A stretch of 64,000 bases of DNA from positions 211,714,645 through 211,778,644 of the forward strand of contig JAUMIR010000005.1 in NCBI GenBank assembly GCA_030847615.1, written 5' to 3'. The translations under genes were made by a program, and so were the position numbers. Below the pieces are notes generated by a model, which saw only the letters and a list, made by a program, of their open reading frames with translations, searched no databases and was not told the origin of the DNA. Below, piece by piece: positions 55,395 to 64,000 of the stretch (positions are counted from its first letter, which is position 1; the number at the start of each line of letters is the position of its first letter). This DNA comes from Gambelia wislizenii. Lineage: Eukaryota > Chordata > Lepidosauria > Squamata > Crotaphytidae.

Positions 55395-55395
55395 A

Positions 55396-57107
55396 ATAAA
55401 TATTACTATTGAACTCTGTATGATTATATACAAGCACATCTTCTAAATGATCAGTTGTGATACGCCATGTTCAAAGATCCTCTTAGCCCATGGATGGCAG
55501 AACATCAGTAAGATTAGGCACAGTTCTTCAGAGGATACACATTGACACAGAAATGCTGCAAAATTAACAACAGCCACATTAATACTAACACTAATATTGT
55601 GTTCAAAAGCAACATATGGTGCTTCTTTTTAACACAGAAGTAAAACATGAGAGTAGATTTCAAGTGCACTCGTATGAGTTTAAAGTAGAAAATGTTGATG
55701 CTGCCTTCAGCTGCAGTTGGAAGAGGTTTTTTCCCTCAGGCCAAATTTAGCAATCTGTTATGCCTAAAGAGAATTACATGAGAACAGAATTACATGAGGA
55801 TTTAACATAAGCAGTCCTTGAACTGTGAATTTGCAATAGAGCTGGGAAGGCAGGAAGAAAGATTGTTAAAATGCATCTTTTATGAGTGAAACTGCAATCT
55901 TAGGTGCACTTACTTGAAAATAAGCCCCATCAGAACCAAATCTTACTTACTTTGGAATAAACAAAGGCTTTTGTCCAGGTTGCCCAGCTGTTATCTTATT
56001 CACACTTTGGAGTAAGACCACATCACCATGGTAGGACCTGTTTCTAAGAAAATATGCCTAGGAAAAGAGTTTAATTTGTTCCTTATGTCAAACTTTGTGG
56101 CTGGTGGTAGAAAAGTGACATGGCTAACTACCATAAGTCTATGCTGAGTGATCCTTTGCCAAGACTGTACTTCGAATGATGCCAGTTAAGTTAGGTATTA
56201 ACATAATAATAACATGCTCATTACAGCTGAAGGTAATTTCAAGGACAGCACCGTCTATGGCCTGGACTCAAAATGAAATGTGACCTACATTGAGTGATAT
56301 CACCAAATGTAGCCAAACATCTCTACACCTCTGAAGACAAAACACAATCCCAATAGAACTGCTCCTGGACAGGTCCCACTGAAAGCCCCATAAATAGATA
56401 TGCTACCAATGAAATAGTCATTCTTGGGCAGGGAGAGGGGGATCAAATGTGATTTCTGTTTTCTAATCGAATTTTTTACCATTTTCTAGAACCTATTTTG
56501 ATGGAGGATTATAGGGGAAATCCATTGCCAGCCAGCTATAGTTTACAGCCTGATTTCAAAGGAAAGCAAATACATGCTTTAAATGGGGAAGAGCTGAGGT
56601 AAAAGAACTTTTTATTAAAAATGGGCGAGGGGGGGGGAGAATCATATTCTAAGAGTAAAAAATGCATGTTTGTTTTTTAAAAGGTATGGGTGTCAGAAAG
56701 GCACACACTGTAAATGAGTCATTCTTCTTCAAAAAATTACAAAAACAGTAACTCACAATAAGTGAAGAAATGCATGTTTTAAAAGCAACATAACATAAAG
56801 TTCTAGTAAGCAATATCTTTCACACTGGGATACAAAAATATAAAAATTCCCACCTGAGAACAGCCACTGTGAAGGAGAACTATAAAAGGAAAATAGGAAG
56901 GGGAGAAAAAGAGCCATTTTAGCTATCTAGGGCCTGCAGTGGAAAATGCCTTCAGGGGAGCCAATTTGATTGCTTCACAGAAAGAGGAAATGGCTTGTTT
57001 GTGGCCAAAATAACCGAACACCTAACAATACTGTTAGAAAAACTAGCAAAGTCATTTTGTGTGAGAAGACCAATATGGAATTAGTGAATACATGTTTTTT
57101 TTTTTTA
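55396..57107. other. No gene; one short MITE relic
   Basis: 55893-55985 (CAATCTTAGGTGCACTTACT, AAATAAGCCCCATCAGAACC, TTACTTACTTTGGAATAAAC) is a palindromic MITE relic common in squamates. The rest is AT-rich and unrecognised. Confidence 0.45.
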
Positions 57108-57545
57108 TTACAGAGGATTAGGGCTTGAAAAGTTACTTTTTAAAGGTACGGTAATACATTCCCATTACAGTGTTTGAAAAGTAATCCATTGCTGGTTGTT
57201 ATAGTGTTAGAAAGGTAGCTTGTTGTATTGAGGTGGGGTTTTGGTGCAGCTTATTACTTTTCTGCTACTTTGTTACTTTTTGTGGTTTAAAAAACCCTTT
57301 GGATTATTACATATGGATGGGTCGTTCCATAAAACGTGGGAATTTCCAGTTAAAATTATTCTAAAGATACATGTAAAGGTAACTCTTGACAAAAACTGTT
57401 ACTCTTTACACCAATAAAGTAACTTATCTCTGTTTCATTATGTTAGTTTTGAAATGTGGCTTTCTAACACCCTTGTTATCTCCTGAAAGTAACTAGATGC
57501 AAATAACTGCATTACTTGCAATTCATTACTTCTAAGATCTACATA
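57108..57545. mobile_element. Possible hAT-type repeat (AAGTTACTTTT ends)
   Basis: The left AAAAGTTACTTTTTAAAGGT and TTGAAAAGTAATCCATTGCT, and the right GCATTACTTGCAATTCATTA, resemble a vertebrate DNA repeat with alternating GTAATNCATTAC motifs. No coding. Boundaries approximate. Confidence 0.35.
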
Positions 57546-57675
57546 TCATGTTTTTGTTTGAGATATTTCACCAGCATTAGTTGACCTCTTTATAGTGGGT
57601 AGAAAGTCTGAACTATCATGATTGTCAAACTGTGCTGCAACCAACTATGCTGTATTCAAGGAATCTCTCAGTGGT

Positions 57676-57850
57676 GATTGGTAATTTCCATATCAGTGGG
57701 GTGGCAAATTCACTCCAGGTTTTACTCTGAATTTCAAAGAGGCTGTCCACTGTGTTGAATCCTATACCCAAAATTAATTCAGCACTTTGGATGCCTCATT
57801 TAAAGTTCAGACTAAAACTGCCCCACTGACATGGAAACCACCAACTACCA
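57676..57850. mobile_element. MITE with inverted ends, pair with 49466-49644
   Basis: The left end GGTAATTTCCATATCAGTGGGG is mirrored at the right by CCCCACTGACATGGAAACCA. The interior CAGGTTTTACTCTGAATTTC and TTTAAAGTTCAGACTAAAAC parallels the 49.5-kb copy. No coding. Confidence 0.6.
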
Positions 57851-57913
57851 GTGGAACATGTCCATGATTCCTAGCCTGAGGAACATAGACGGACGCAAAG
57901 AGTATCATACAAA

Positions 57914-58168
57914 TACAGTTGGAGCCCCATATACATGAGGTTTGTTTCCCAGACTTACCACAGATACTGGAAATTGCAGATAACAGTGAATACCATTGAA
58001 AATAATGGGACTTCTGGTTTAAAATACCATAGAGTTACCTTGGAGGACCTAAAAATGCTTTGAGAGGATGCCTCTCTAAGCACTTTCTAGGAAGACTCTA
58101 TAGTAGGTGTATTGTTTTGTGTCTGAAACTGCAGATATTGGTTCTGCAGATGTGGGAGTCTGACTGTA
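57914..58168. mobile_element. Tigger-like MITE
   Basis: Ends TACAGTTGGAGCCCCATATAC and, inverted, TACAGTCAGACTCCCACATC, with TA at both outer edges. A TTCTGCAGATGTGGGAG block sits at the right end. About 255 bp, no coding. Confidence 0.7.
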
Positions 58169-58512
58169 TCTGGAGAGCTTCCATGTGAAGCTGGGGCAGG
58201 GCTTAATTTTCCTATACTTACAAATAAATATTAATTTAAAGAGCATGATCATATGCTATGCCCTCATCAATTTTCATAGAGAAATAGAACGTCTAGATAA
58301 GAGTCCCCTCCACCTGAGAAATACAATCCTGACTTTCCCAACATGCACAAAACCATTGCTGCTTGCAGCAGGTCAATGCAGAGTCACTGCAGGGATGCAG
58401 GTAATTCAAAAGGCAACTCAAACATACCTTTGGGAAACTGCAGACTCTCCGACCTGTTTCATACATTACCAAATTTAAGTACAAAACCTGTTTTATGTGG
58501 AAGAAAACTGAG

Positions 58513-58736
58513 TACAGTTGTCCCTTCATATTCGCTGCAGTTTGGTTCCAGGACCACCACCACCCCGGATACCAAAATCCGTGAATACTCAAGTCCCATT
58601 ATATGCAATGGCCCAGCAAAATGGTGCCCCTTATATAAGATGGCAAAATCAAGGTTTGCTTTTTCGATTATTATTTTTTTAAGAATATTTTCAAGCTGTG
58701 AATACTTAAATCCATGGCTTCAGAGGGACAACTGTA
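58513..58736. mobile_element. Tigger-like MITE with TACAGTTGTCCC ends
   Basis: The left TACAGTTGTCCCTTCATATTC and the right GAGGGACAACTGTA are near-perfect inverted termini including the TA target. Inside, ACCAAAATCCGTGAATACTC and GTGAATACTTAAATCCATGG are further partly inverted. No coding. Confidence 0.82.
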
Positions 58737-58754
58737 CTTCCTACATGTAGATTT

Positions 58755-59380
58755 CAAAAGATCATAAAACTGGAAGGGACCATAAGATCCATCTAGTCCA
58801 ATGCCCTGCCATGCCAGAATACACAGTTAAAGAACTCCTGAAAGATGGTCATCCAGTCTCTAACCTCCAAAAGAGAGTTCTGAGGCAGTCCATTCCACTG
58901 CTGAACTGCTCTTGCCATCAAGAAGTTCTCCTTAATGTTAAGATTTTTAAAAAAAATTCTTGTAATTTGTATTCATTGGTTCATGTTCTTATCTCTGAAG
59001 CACCAGAAAGCAAGCTTGTTCCATCTTCTACATGACACCTCTCAGTCTTCTCTTCTCCCAACTAAATGCACCCAGCTCCCTAAGACATTCATCATAGGAC
59101 GTGGTTTCAAGCCCTTTTATCATCTCAGTCACCCTTCTCTGGACACATTCCAGCTTGTCAATATCCTTCTTGAACTGTAGTGCACAGGACTGGACACAGT
59201 ATTCCAGTTAATATCTAACCAAAGCAGAATAAAGTGGTACTATTATTTCTCTCAATCTGGGTACTACCCTTCTGCTCATGCAGCATAGAATTGCATTGTC
59301 CCTTTTTTTTCCCCTGCTACCGCATCGCATTTCATGCTTACCTCATGTTCTACCCCCTAGATCCTTTCCCCCTTTAGAGT
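58755..59380 (-). mobile_element. Old CR1-type LINE 3' end
   Basis: The plus strand reads GATCATAAAACTGGAAGGGAC, CATCTAGTCCAATGCCCTGC, TCCATTCCACTGCTGAACTG, CACCCAGCTCCCTAAGACAT and GGACACAGTATTCCAGTTAA, which align with the CR1 ends at 43590 and 53230 but with much more divergence. No ORF survives. It belongs to an older CR1 wave. Confidence 0.85.
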
Positions 59381-59440
59381 TGTAACATTTTATGGCTATA
59401 TATGGCAGAAATCATTGCATGCAAAAATGTTCTCCACTGT

Positions 59441-59630
59441 ATTGTTGTTGTTGTGTGCCTTCAAGTCATTTCTGACTTATGGCGACCCTAAGGCAAACCT
59501 ATCATGGGGGGTTCTGAGGGCTGAGAGTGTGTGACTTGCCCAAGGTCACCCTGTGGGCTTTCATCACTGAGTGGGTTGAACTCTGGTCTTCAGAGTTGTA
59601 GTTCAGCACTCAAACCACTACACCAAACTG
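59441..59630 (-). mobile_element. tRNA-derived SINE (squamate type)
   Basis: The 3' tail is TTGTTGTGTGCCTTCAAGTC and CTTATGGCGACCCTAAGGCA on the plus strand, then GTGACTTGCCCAAGGTCACC, and the tRNA-like head ends at ACCACTACACCAAACTG (A box inverted). The B box lies at about 59577-59590 (GAACTCTGGTC). Same family as 12104 and 26186. Confidence 0.85.
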
Positions 59631-61743
59631 TATCATAGTCAAATGTTATTTTCATCTACACATGAGACTGGGTGAATTCTTGCACAGAAATAACATATAA
59701 AGAGGCCCTCAACTCCTGTGGTATATTCCCTTTCTTGTTTTTCAGCTTTGTTGCTTAAACGAAATAGTTCAGAAATAGCTGTAGCTTGACACTTCCCTAA
59801 CAACCCAAAAGGGGTATAGAAAGCTTAGTGCTATTTCTAATGCAAGACCCCTTGAAGATTGCCTAAGACAGGATATAGAATTCCATTCTGTACATAGTAT
59901 ATTGACATTCCCTCTAGATTGAACTCCTTTAATGTATACTTCTTGCATAAGTGACATACTGAATATTGCCGGCACAGAACATGCCTTTGTCCACTTTCCC
60001 AGGCAAAATTCAATTTTTTTTTCCTCTGAAGTTGTTGAGCTGTAGGAAATACATTCAACTCAGACACACCAAACTGTCAATGGGGAGTGTTTGTAATGGA
60101 ACTGCAGAGATTCAAAGTGGAAACCATAACTATTTATGCTAGGAAATAGGATATGAAAGCCATATAAGATGAGAGGATGTTGACTCACTTGTAGAATTTG
60201 GCCTCCAGATGGCTAAGCATAGATTACAGTTAACTAGAACAAATATTTCTATTAGTTTCCCCCTGGTAGCTATGGCCCTGCTCTAAATAGTATAATGTTT
60301 TCCTTTCTCTCTTGTGAAAATACATCTTTGAAAAATCAAGATCTGACACTATGAGGGGTTTTTTTTTCTTTTGCTTTGAGAAGCATTTTGACAAACTTGC
60401 CTCTATCTGTCTGCCTCAATTGCAGCATGAAATGTAGCCATTTGCTAGAGAAGGGTTTCTCAGACCTTCTTCCCCCAAGGCCCTCTCACAAGAACTGAAA
60501 CCAGCTGAAATATCCAGACCCAGAACAGCACTCCTGCAGTAGAGCAAGCCACAAAATGATGGCAGATGGGAGTGAAGTGTGTCCTGTTCAGCTGCACACT
60601 ACTGACACTATTTTGTAAGGCTATCTAATCCTCCTGCGAAGCCTTCTGCAGTCTTTGCCAACCAAGGAAGTTCCAAACTTCAGCTTTCTGCAAGTGAAAT
60701 ACAAGCAAAGATACAACGGTGTACTTTGGTAGCCAGCACTAGCAGAACAGCACACCCTCCAACATTTCACAGCTGAAACTTGGGACACGTATGTCCTAGT
60801 AACATCAGAGTGTGGTCAAGATGACAAAAGTTATAGTGAGGAAGAACACACAATCTAGGAAAGACTGCAGCAAGTTGCTTTTGCCAAGCGTACTGGGAAA
60901 GGCAAGATTGCACCACCTCTTTTCCTCTCCCCCATGCTCTCCCCCATTCCCAGAGCATAAGCTACTTTTCACTTTGAATTCTGTTTTTGCCTCCATTGAA
61001 GTAAGCTGAGGACAAAGAGGGAAGTGGGAGGGGGTAAACTGGGATATTTTAAAAGCATCTAGAAAAAAACAGGAGGAAAGAGGATTAATCAGAACTGTCC
61101 TTGCCAAACTGGAGCAGCTGGAGGGTATAAAACAGGGATTTTTGTCTCCCCCCTCCCCGTCCCGATAGTTCTCTTGGACACTAAAATCTGCTCCAGAGGC
61201 TTTCCAAGTACTCCAGAGCAGGTTTTTAGGGACTACAAGGGGCTGCCAGAGGAAGGGGGAATTTCAATTCTGGCCAAAGCAGCTGAATCCAGTGGAAGTG
61301 CATCTCTAGATTCTAGCCACAGAAATCGGCTCTGTAGGCTTTATGACTCAGCCTTCCATTTTCAGACAGAATTTTCTAGTTTAGGGACTATAATCTGAGA
61401 GCATGTTGTATTTTTATTTTCTCTCCTCCCTCTATTTGCCTCTCAAAGTATTCTAACTTATCTCTCATCACTTCTTCCCCCTTCTTCTTTTAGACTTCTT
61501 TGGAATCCTAGCTTCATTTGCCAGTTTCTTACGTTGTTCCGTCCTGCCTTTACATTCACTTCTTCCTATTTCTTGCATACGTGTAATTCATACATCTTCC
61601 CTATATTATCCTCTTCCTCTTATTAGACACAGTTTGTGTTGTTGTTGAAATATTAACCTTTTATTTAATTTGGTTAGGCATTTTTTGCAATATTTTGTTT
61701 TCCTAACTTAGAATGGACTGTGTGTGAATACTGCCAAGTGCCA
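59631..61743. other. No gene recognised
   Basis: About 2.1 kb. Contains a TATAAAA-like sequence at 61126-61133 and splice-like dinucleotides at 60906-60956, but nothing I can call a gene. Confidence 0.45.
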
Positions 61744-62084
61744 GGACATTTTCAGACACGTCTTACTGCGCTAGAAGCTTTCGGGAGAGCTTCAGTGCTG
61801 CCACATGGCAGGGACTCCATTTCGGATGATGCCATCCCTCTGGCGAAATTGTCCGTGTCACTTCCGTGTGGGATTGAAGGCGGCTGTGCCATATTTTATT
61901 CACGGACAACTTTCATAAATAAAATCTGGTGAAATATGGCGCGGCCACCTCCAATCCTACTAGGAAGTGACACGGATGATTTCGCCAGAGGGACGGCATA
62001 ATCCGAAATGGAGTCCCTGCCGCACGGCAGCGCCAAAGCTCTCCCAAAAGCATCTAGTGTGGTAAGACGTGTCTGAAAATGTCC
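61744..62084. mobile_element. Long palindromic MITE, CCA flanks
   Basis: The left arm GGACATTTTCAGACACGTCT, TTTCGGGAGAGCTTCAGTGC, GCAGGGACTCCATTTCGGAT, CTCTGGCGAAATTGTCCGTG and CACGGACAACTTTCATAAAT is mirrored on the right down to AGACGTGTCTGAAAATGTCC. 341 bp, flanked by CCA on each side (61741-61743, 62085-62087), a possible 3-bp duplication. Its ends (GGACATTTTCAGAC) resemble those of the 28915 element (GGACTTTTTTGGAC). The two overlapping minus and plus ORFs arise from the palindrome and do not encode a transposase. Confidence 0.85.
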
Positions 62085-62143
62085 CCAGGAACATTTTTTA
62101 CACAGCACCTACCTTTCCCCTACCTATCTCACACTAATTCTGA

Positions 62144-62218
62144 TTATTATTAATAATAATAATAATAATAATAATAAAATTTATTTATACCCCGCCCCTC
62201 TGTTAAAATTCATTTGGG
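62144..62218 (-). repeat. (AAT)n microsatellite plus L2-type tip
   Basis: (AAT)n at 62144-62178 followed by AAATTTATTTATACCCCGCC, the reverse of an L2-type terminus. Confidence 0.6.
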
Positions 62219-62479
62219 GAGGGGGGTATTATCTAGAACAAGAAAACAGAATCTGAGTTTTAATATCTCTCAGAGCATTGTTTCCAAGACCACAAAATCT
62301 GGTGTGTATACTAAGAGGATGTTTGGGGTGTGCGCCTCAGAATTATTGGCTTTTAAAATTATTGATTCATTTAAATTAGTTAAATATCTGTGCACTTGAA
62401 GCCTGCAGGACAATTTTCAGTCAATAAGTGGAAGATACTCCTAGACATTAAAGATATAAATATTTGATTATTTTATCCT
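62219..62479. other. No gene recognised
   Basis: Short unrecognised spacer. Confidence 0.4.
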
Positions 62480-62657
62480 TGCAGGATGACTAATTTCCAG
62501 TTTTCTCGCTCAAGGAGAAATTTATATTTCTGCATAGTTTTCATCTAGTATTCACACAACCCAAAATGTTTCAGGAAAGCTTCTGAACATAAAAATACAT
62601 GTTGGGATTTTTTTTAGTACAAAAATCATATTTTTATGCAAAAATATATTACTTGTG

Positions 62658-62688
<31 letters not shown>

Positions 62689-63115
62689 TCCAGAAACACG
62701 TGGGTTATTTCTGCAAAATTAGGGTATTTTGCACAACAATAACAATTTTGTTCAAAAAATCCTCACATATGTTTCTGGAATTGGCATGCGGGGGGGGGGT
62801 TGCATGAAAATTGTGCATACATGGATTTTTGTGCCAAAAAAGTTCTATAAACACATTTTTTATGCAGAATTGTTGTTTTTTATGGTAAAACCCAGGATTT
62901 CTGCCCCCCAAATTGACATGTTTTTCTGAAACAGTGTTTTTAGTGCAAAAACTCTATTTTCACCTCAAAGCATGTACTTTTCACACAGAGAAAAAACACT
63001 ATTTCCAGAAACACATGGGGTGGGGTTGTGCAAAAATCATAATTTATGAGACACTTAAATAGGTGTGAATACCAGGGAGGTGTGAATACCAGGCAAGAAC
63101 TGCACAAAATTCACA
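62480..63115. repeat. Degenerate TTTTGTGCAAAAA / TTTCTGCAGAAA motif region
   Basis: Many short, roughly palindromic motifs recur at irregular spacing: TTTCTGCAAAAT, ATTTTGCACAAC, TTTTTATGCAGAATTG, TTTTAGTGCAAAAA, ACTTTTCACACAGAGAAAA and CCAGAAACACGTGGG/CCAGAAACACATGGG. Similar motifs occur at 52390-52520 and 53080-53215. It looks like a very degenerate tandem or palindromic repeat. Includes an (AT)n at 62660-62688. Confidence 0.5.
62660..62688 (+). repeat. (AT)n microsatellite
   Basis: About 14 AT units. Confidence 0.9.
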
Positions 63116-63702
63116 CCTCTGAGTTTTTTTCCCCAATTTTTTTGGCCAGGAAACAAACAAACAAAAAAATCCCTACTGAATAGTATGCATGTTTACAGTC
63201 AATGCAGTAAACCTTAAAACTAGGGGTGAGTAGTCTGTCAGACAATGTCCCTCCTAAGCATGAACAGACTTTTGCATCAAGGGGCTGTAGCAACACATCA
63301 TGCAAAAGGTGTGCCTGGGGGTGCCAGCAACTATGATTCACTCAGACAGAGTATGCACAATGTCTACTACAGCTCTGACAAATTTTGCTTGAAGCATCTG
63401 TGGCATCAAACTAATGGCTGTTCCAACTTGTGCAAAGCTACGTCCTTTGCTAGTTTAAACTTAAAATGTCATGACAACACATTATGTTGCTTTTCAGTAT
63501 ATAATATCTTTCAGAAAACAACAATTTTATTAAATTGAGGGCTATATTGCCCAAATTGGTGGGCCATTCAGCTTATGTTTTAAAGATCAAGTAGACTTTC
63601 ATATCTGTTTCCCAAGTCCCCTTTAAACTTTTGTGACAGGCAAAGTTCCAAGTGACACTTCACTCTGCAGCCAACCAGTCAGATGTGACAAGGTCATTAA
63701 AT
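63116..63702. other. No gene recognised
   Basis: No recognised repeat or ORF with motif. Confidence 0.45.
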
Positions 63703-63735
63703 TCAATAAATAAATAAATAAATAAATAAATAAAT
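63703..63735 (+). repeat. (AAAT)n microsatellite
   Basis: About eight AAAT units. Confidence 0.9.
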
Positions 63736-63825
63736 GGTTCTTTTAGTGAGAACGCTTGTGAGATTGGCTGTCTTACACTAATTTCACAGATGCAGTCATG
63801 ACTGAGCAATTTTAAAAAGTTACTT

Positions 63826-63893
63826 CTTTGGACTACAGCTTCCAGAATGCTCCAGTCAATGTGGCCATTGGCCACACTGGCTGGATGAGTCTA
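63826..63893. mobile_element. hAT-like MITE scrap
   Basis: CTTTGGACTACAGCTTCCAG, AATGCTCCAGTCAATGTGGC and CACACTGGCTGG are the interior of the common squamate hAT-type MITE also seen at 14500 and 18501. Confidence 0.5.
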
Positions 63894-63897
63894 TGGA

Positions 63898-64000
63898 CTT
63901 TATCAGATGGGCCCTTAAAACCTATTCCTGTTCCATTACCCTCCCACCCACCCTCCTCCCGTCCCTGTAACTGAATTTTAAAAAAATGTTCACACACTTA
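63898..64000. mobile_element. Putative DNA transposon left end, cut by window edge
   Basis: TTTATCAGATGGGCCC followed by CCTCCTCCCGTCCCTGT parallels 42859-42920. The element continues beyond the window. Confidence 0.35.

Larger units (their letters stand above)
54546..55395 (+). mobile_element. 5S rRNA-derived SINE, interrupted by a DNA transposon
   Basis: The head 54560-54650 matches 5S rRNA: CTATCTGATCTTAGAAGC, TAAGCAGGGTC (A-box region) and, at the end, CAGGTGCTGTAGGCT. The body AACTGGCAAAACTGTCTCTGAG (54667-54688) continues after the insertion at 55287 with TATCCTTGCCTAAGAAAACC, then the L2-like tail GGGGTCACCATAAGTTGACA to CTTGAAG and a CA repeat. This fits the 5S-derived SINEs described in squamates. 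The internal promoter is degraded. Confidence 0.88.

Noticed and set aside
60906..60956. Second splice-like segment (pyrimidine tract, CAG, 47 bp, GTAAGC)
   Set aside because: Length not a multiple of three, no repeat-free conservation evidence, and the upstream ORF has no motif; weaker than the 48774 candidate.
61126..61133. TATAAAA-like sequence (GGGTATAAAACAGGG)
   Set aside because: No downstream ORF, exon or CpG island recognised; TATA-like strings are common in AT-rich DNA.
61720..62108. Plus and minus ORFs of 70 aa with similar sequence
   Set aside because: The two are mirror translations of the arms of the palindromic MITE.
1..64000. CRISPR arrays, operons, prokaryotic genes or tRNA genes
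   Set aside because: No regularly spaced direct repeats with unique spacers, no compact gene clusters, and no intact cloverleaf; tRNA-like heads belong to SINEs.

Overview
This window is vertebrate nuclear DNA and most probably from a squamate reptile, perhaps an iguanian-type lizard. The evidence is its repeat content: CR1, L1, L2 and Penelope-like retroelements, a DIRS/Ngaro-type element, a 5S rRNA-derived SINE and tRNA-derived SINEs sharing an L2-like 3' tail, plus many hAT-like, Tigger-like and palindromic non-autonomous DNA transposons. The identification comes from recalled repeat families, not a database search. I see no bacterial features, no CRISPR array and no complete host protein-coding gene. 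The window reads as intergenic or intronic DNA. The only host-exon candidate is a 48-bp open segment with good splice sites at 48774-48821, and it is weak.

Left part (0.8-11 kb) is a dense nest of insertions. A non-autonomous DNA transposon relic (830-2496) is split by a minus-strand Penelope-like element, itself split by a CR1 3' end. Next to it lies a plus-strand tyrosine-recombinase (DIRS/Ngaro-type) retroelement remnant (2562-10742): a gag-like ORF with a CCCH zinc finger, the start of pol, then two direct repeats of about 440-450 bp flanking a TATA-containing segment. RT, RNase H and recombinase are missing. Its gag is interrupted by an almost full-length L1 (2835-8763) with a recognisable 17-18 bp target-site duplication; both L1 ORFs are broken by a few stops and frameshifts.

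Middle part (11-34 kb) is AT-rich and mostly unrecognised. It carries scattered hAT-type MITEs, tRNA-derived SINEs, L2 3' ends, an old L1 3' end, two copies of an RTE-like LINE 3' end (15.9-16.9 kb and 33.8-34.4 kb), and a 329-bp near-perfect palindrome flanked by TTA (28915-29243).

Right part (34-64 kb) has a long minus-strand CR1 with ORF1 (zinc-knuckle/coiled coil plus SGNH esterase) and the endonuclease part of ORF2 (34.9-38 kb), a second CR1 whose RT palm has been deleted (43.6-45.9 kb), further CR1 3' ends (53.2 and 58.8 kb), a second L1 3' fragment (39.8-41.4 kb), a Tigger-like element resembling a mammalian family (41.7 kb), a truncated U6 snRNA retropseudogene with a 12-bp duplication (51.8 kb), a 5S-derived SINE interrupted by a CpG-rich transposon (54.5-55.4 kb), two Tigger-like relics (57.9 and 58.5 kb) and a second long palindrome (61.7 kb).

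Nothing here works as an operon or host pathway. The elements relate as autonomous LINEs and their likely parasites (L2 tail on SINEs, transposases acting on MITEs), and all recognised coding regions are disabled. The most informative signals are the split-direct-repeat structure with a covarying hairpin, the datable insertion nests, the CpG-rich family carrying YY1-like and CCAAT motifs, and the hairpin tandem array at 34.7 kb.
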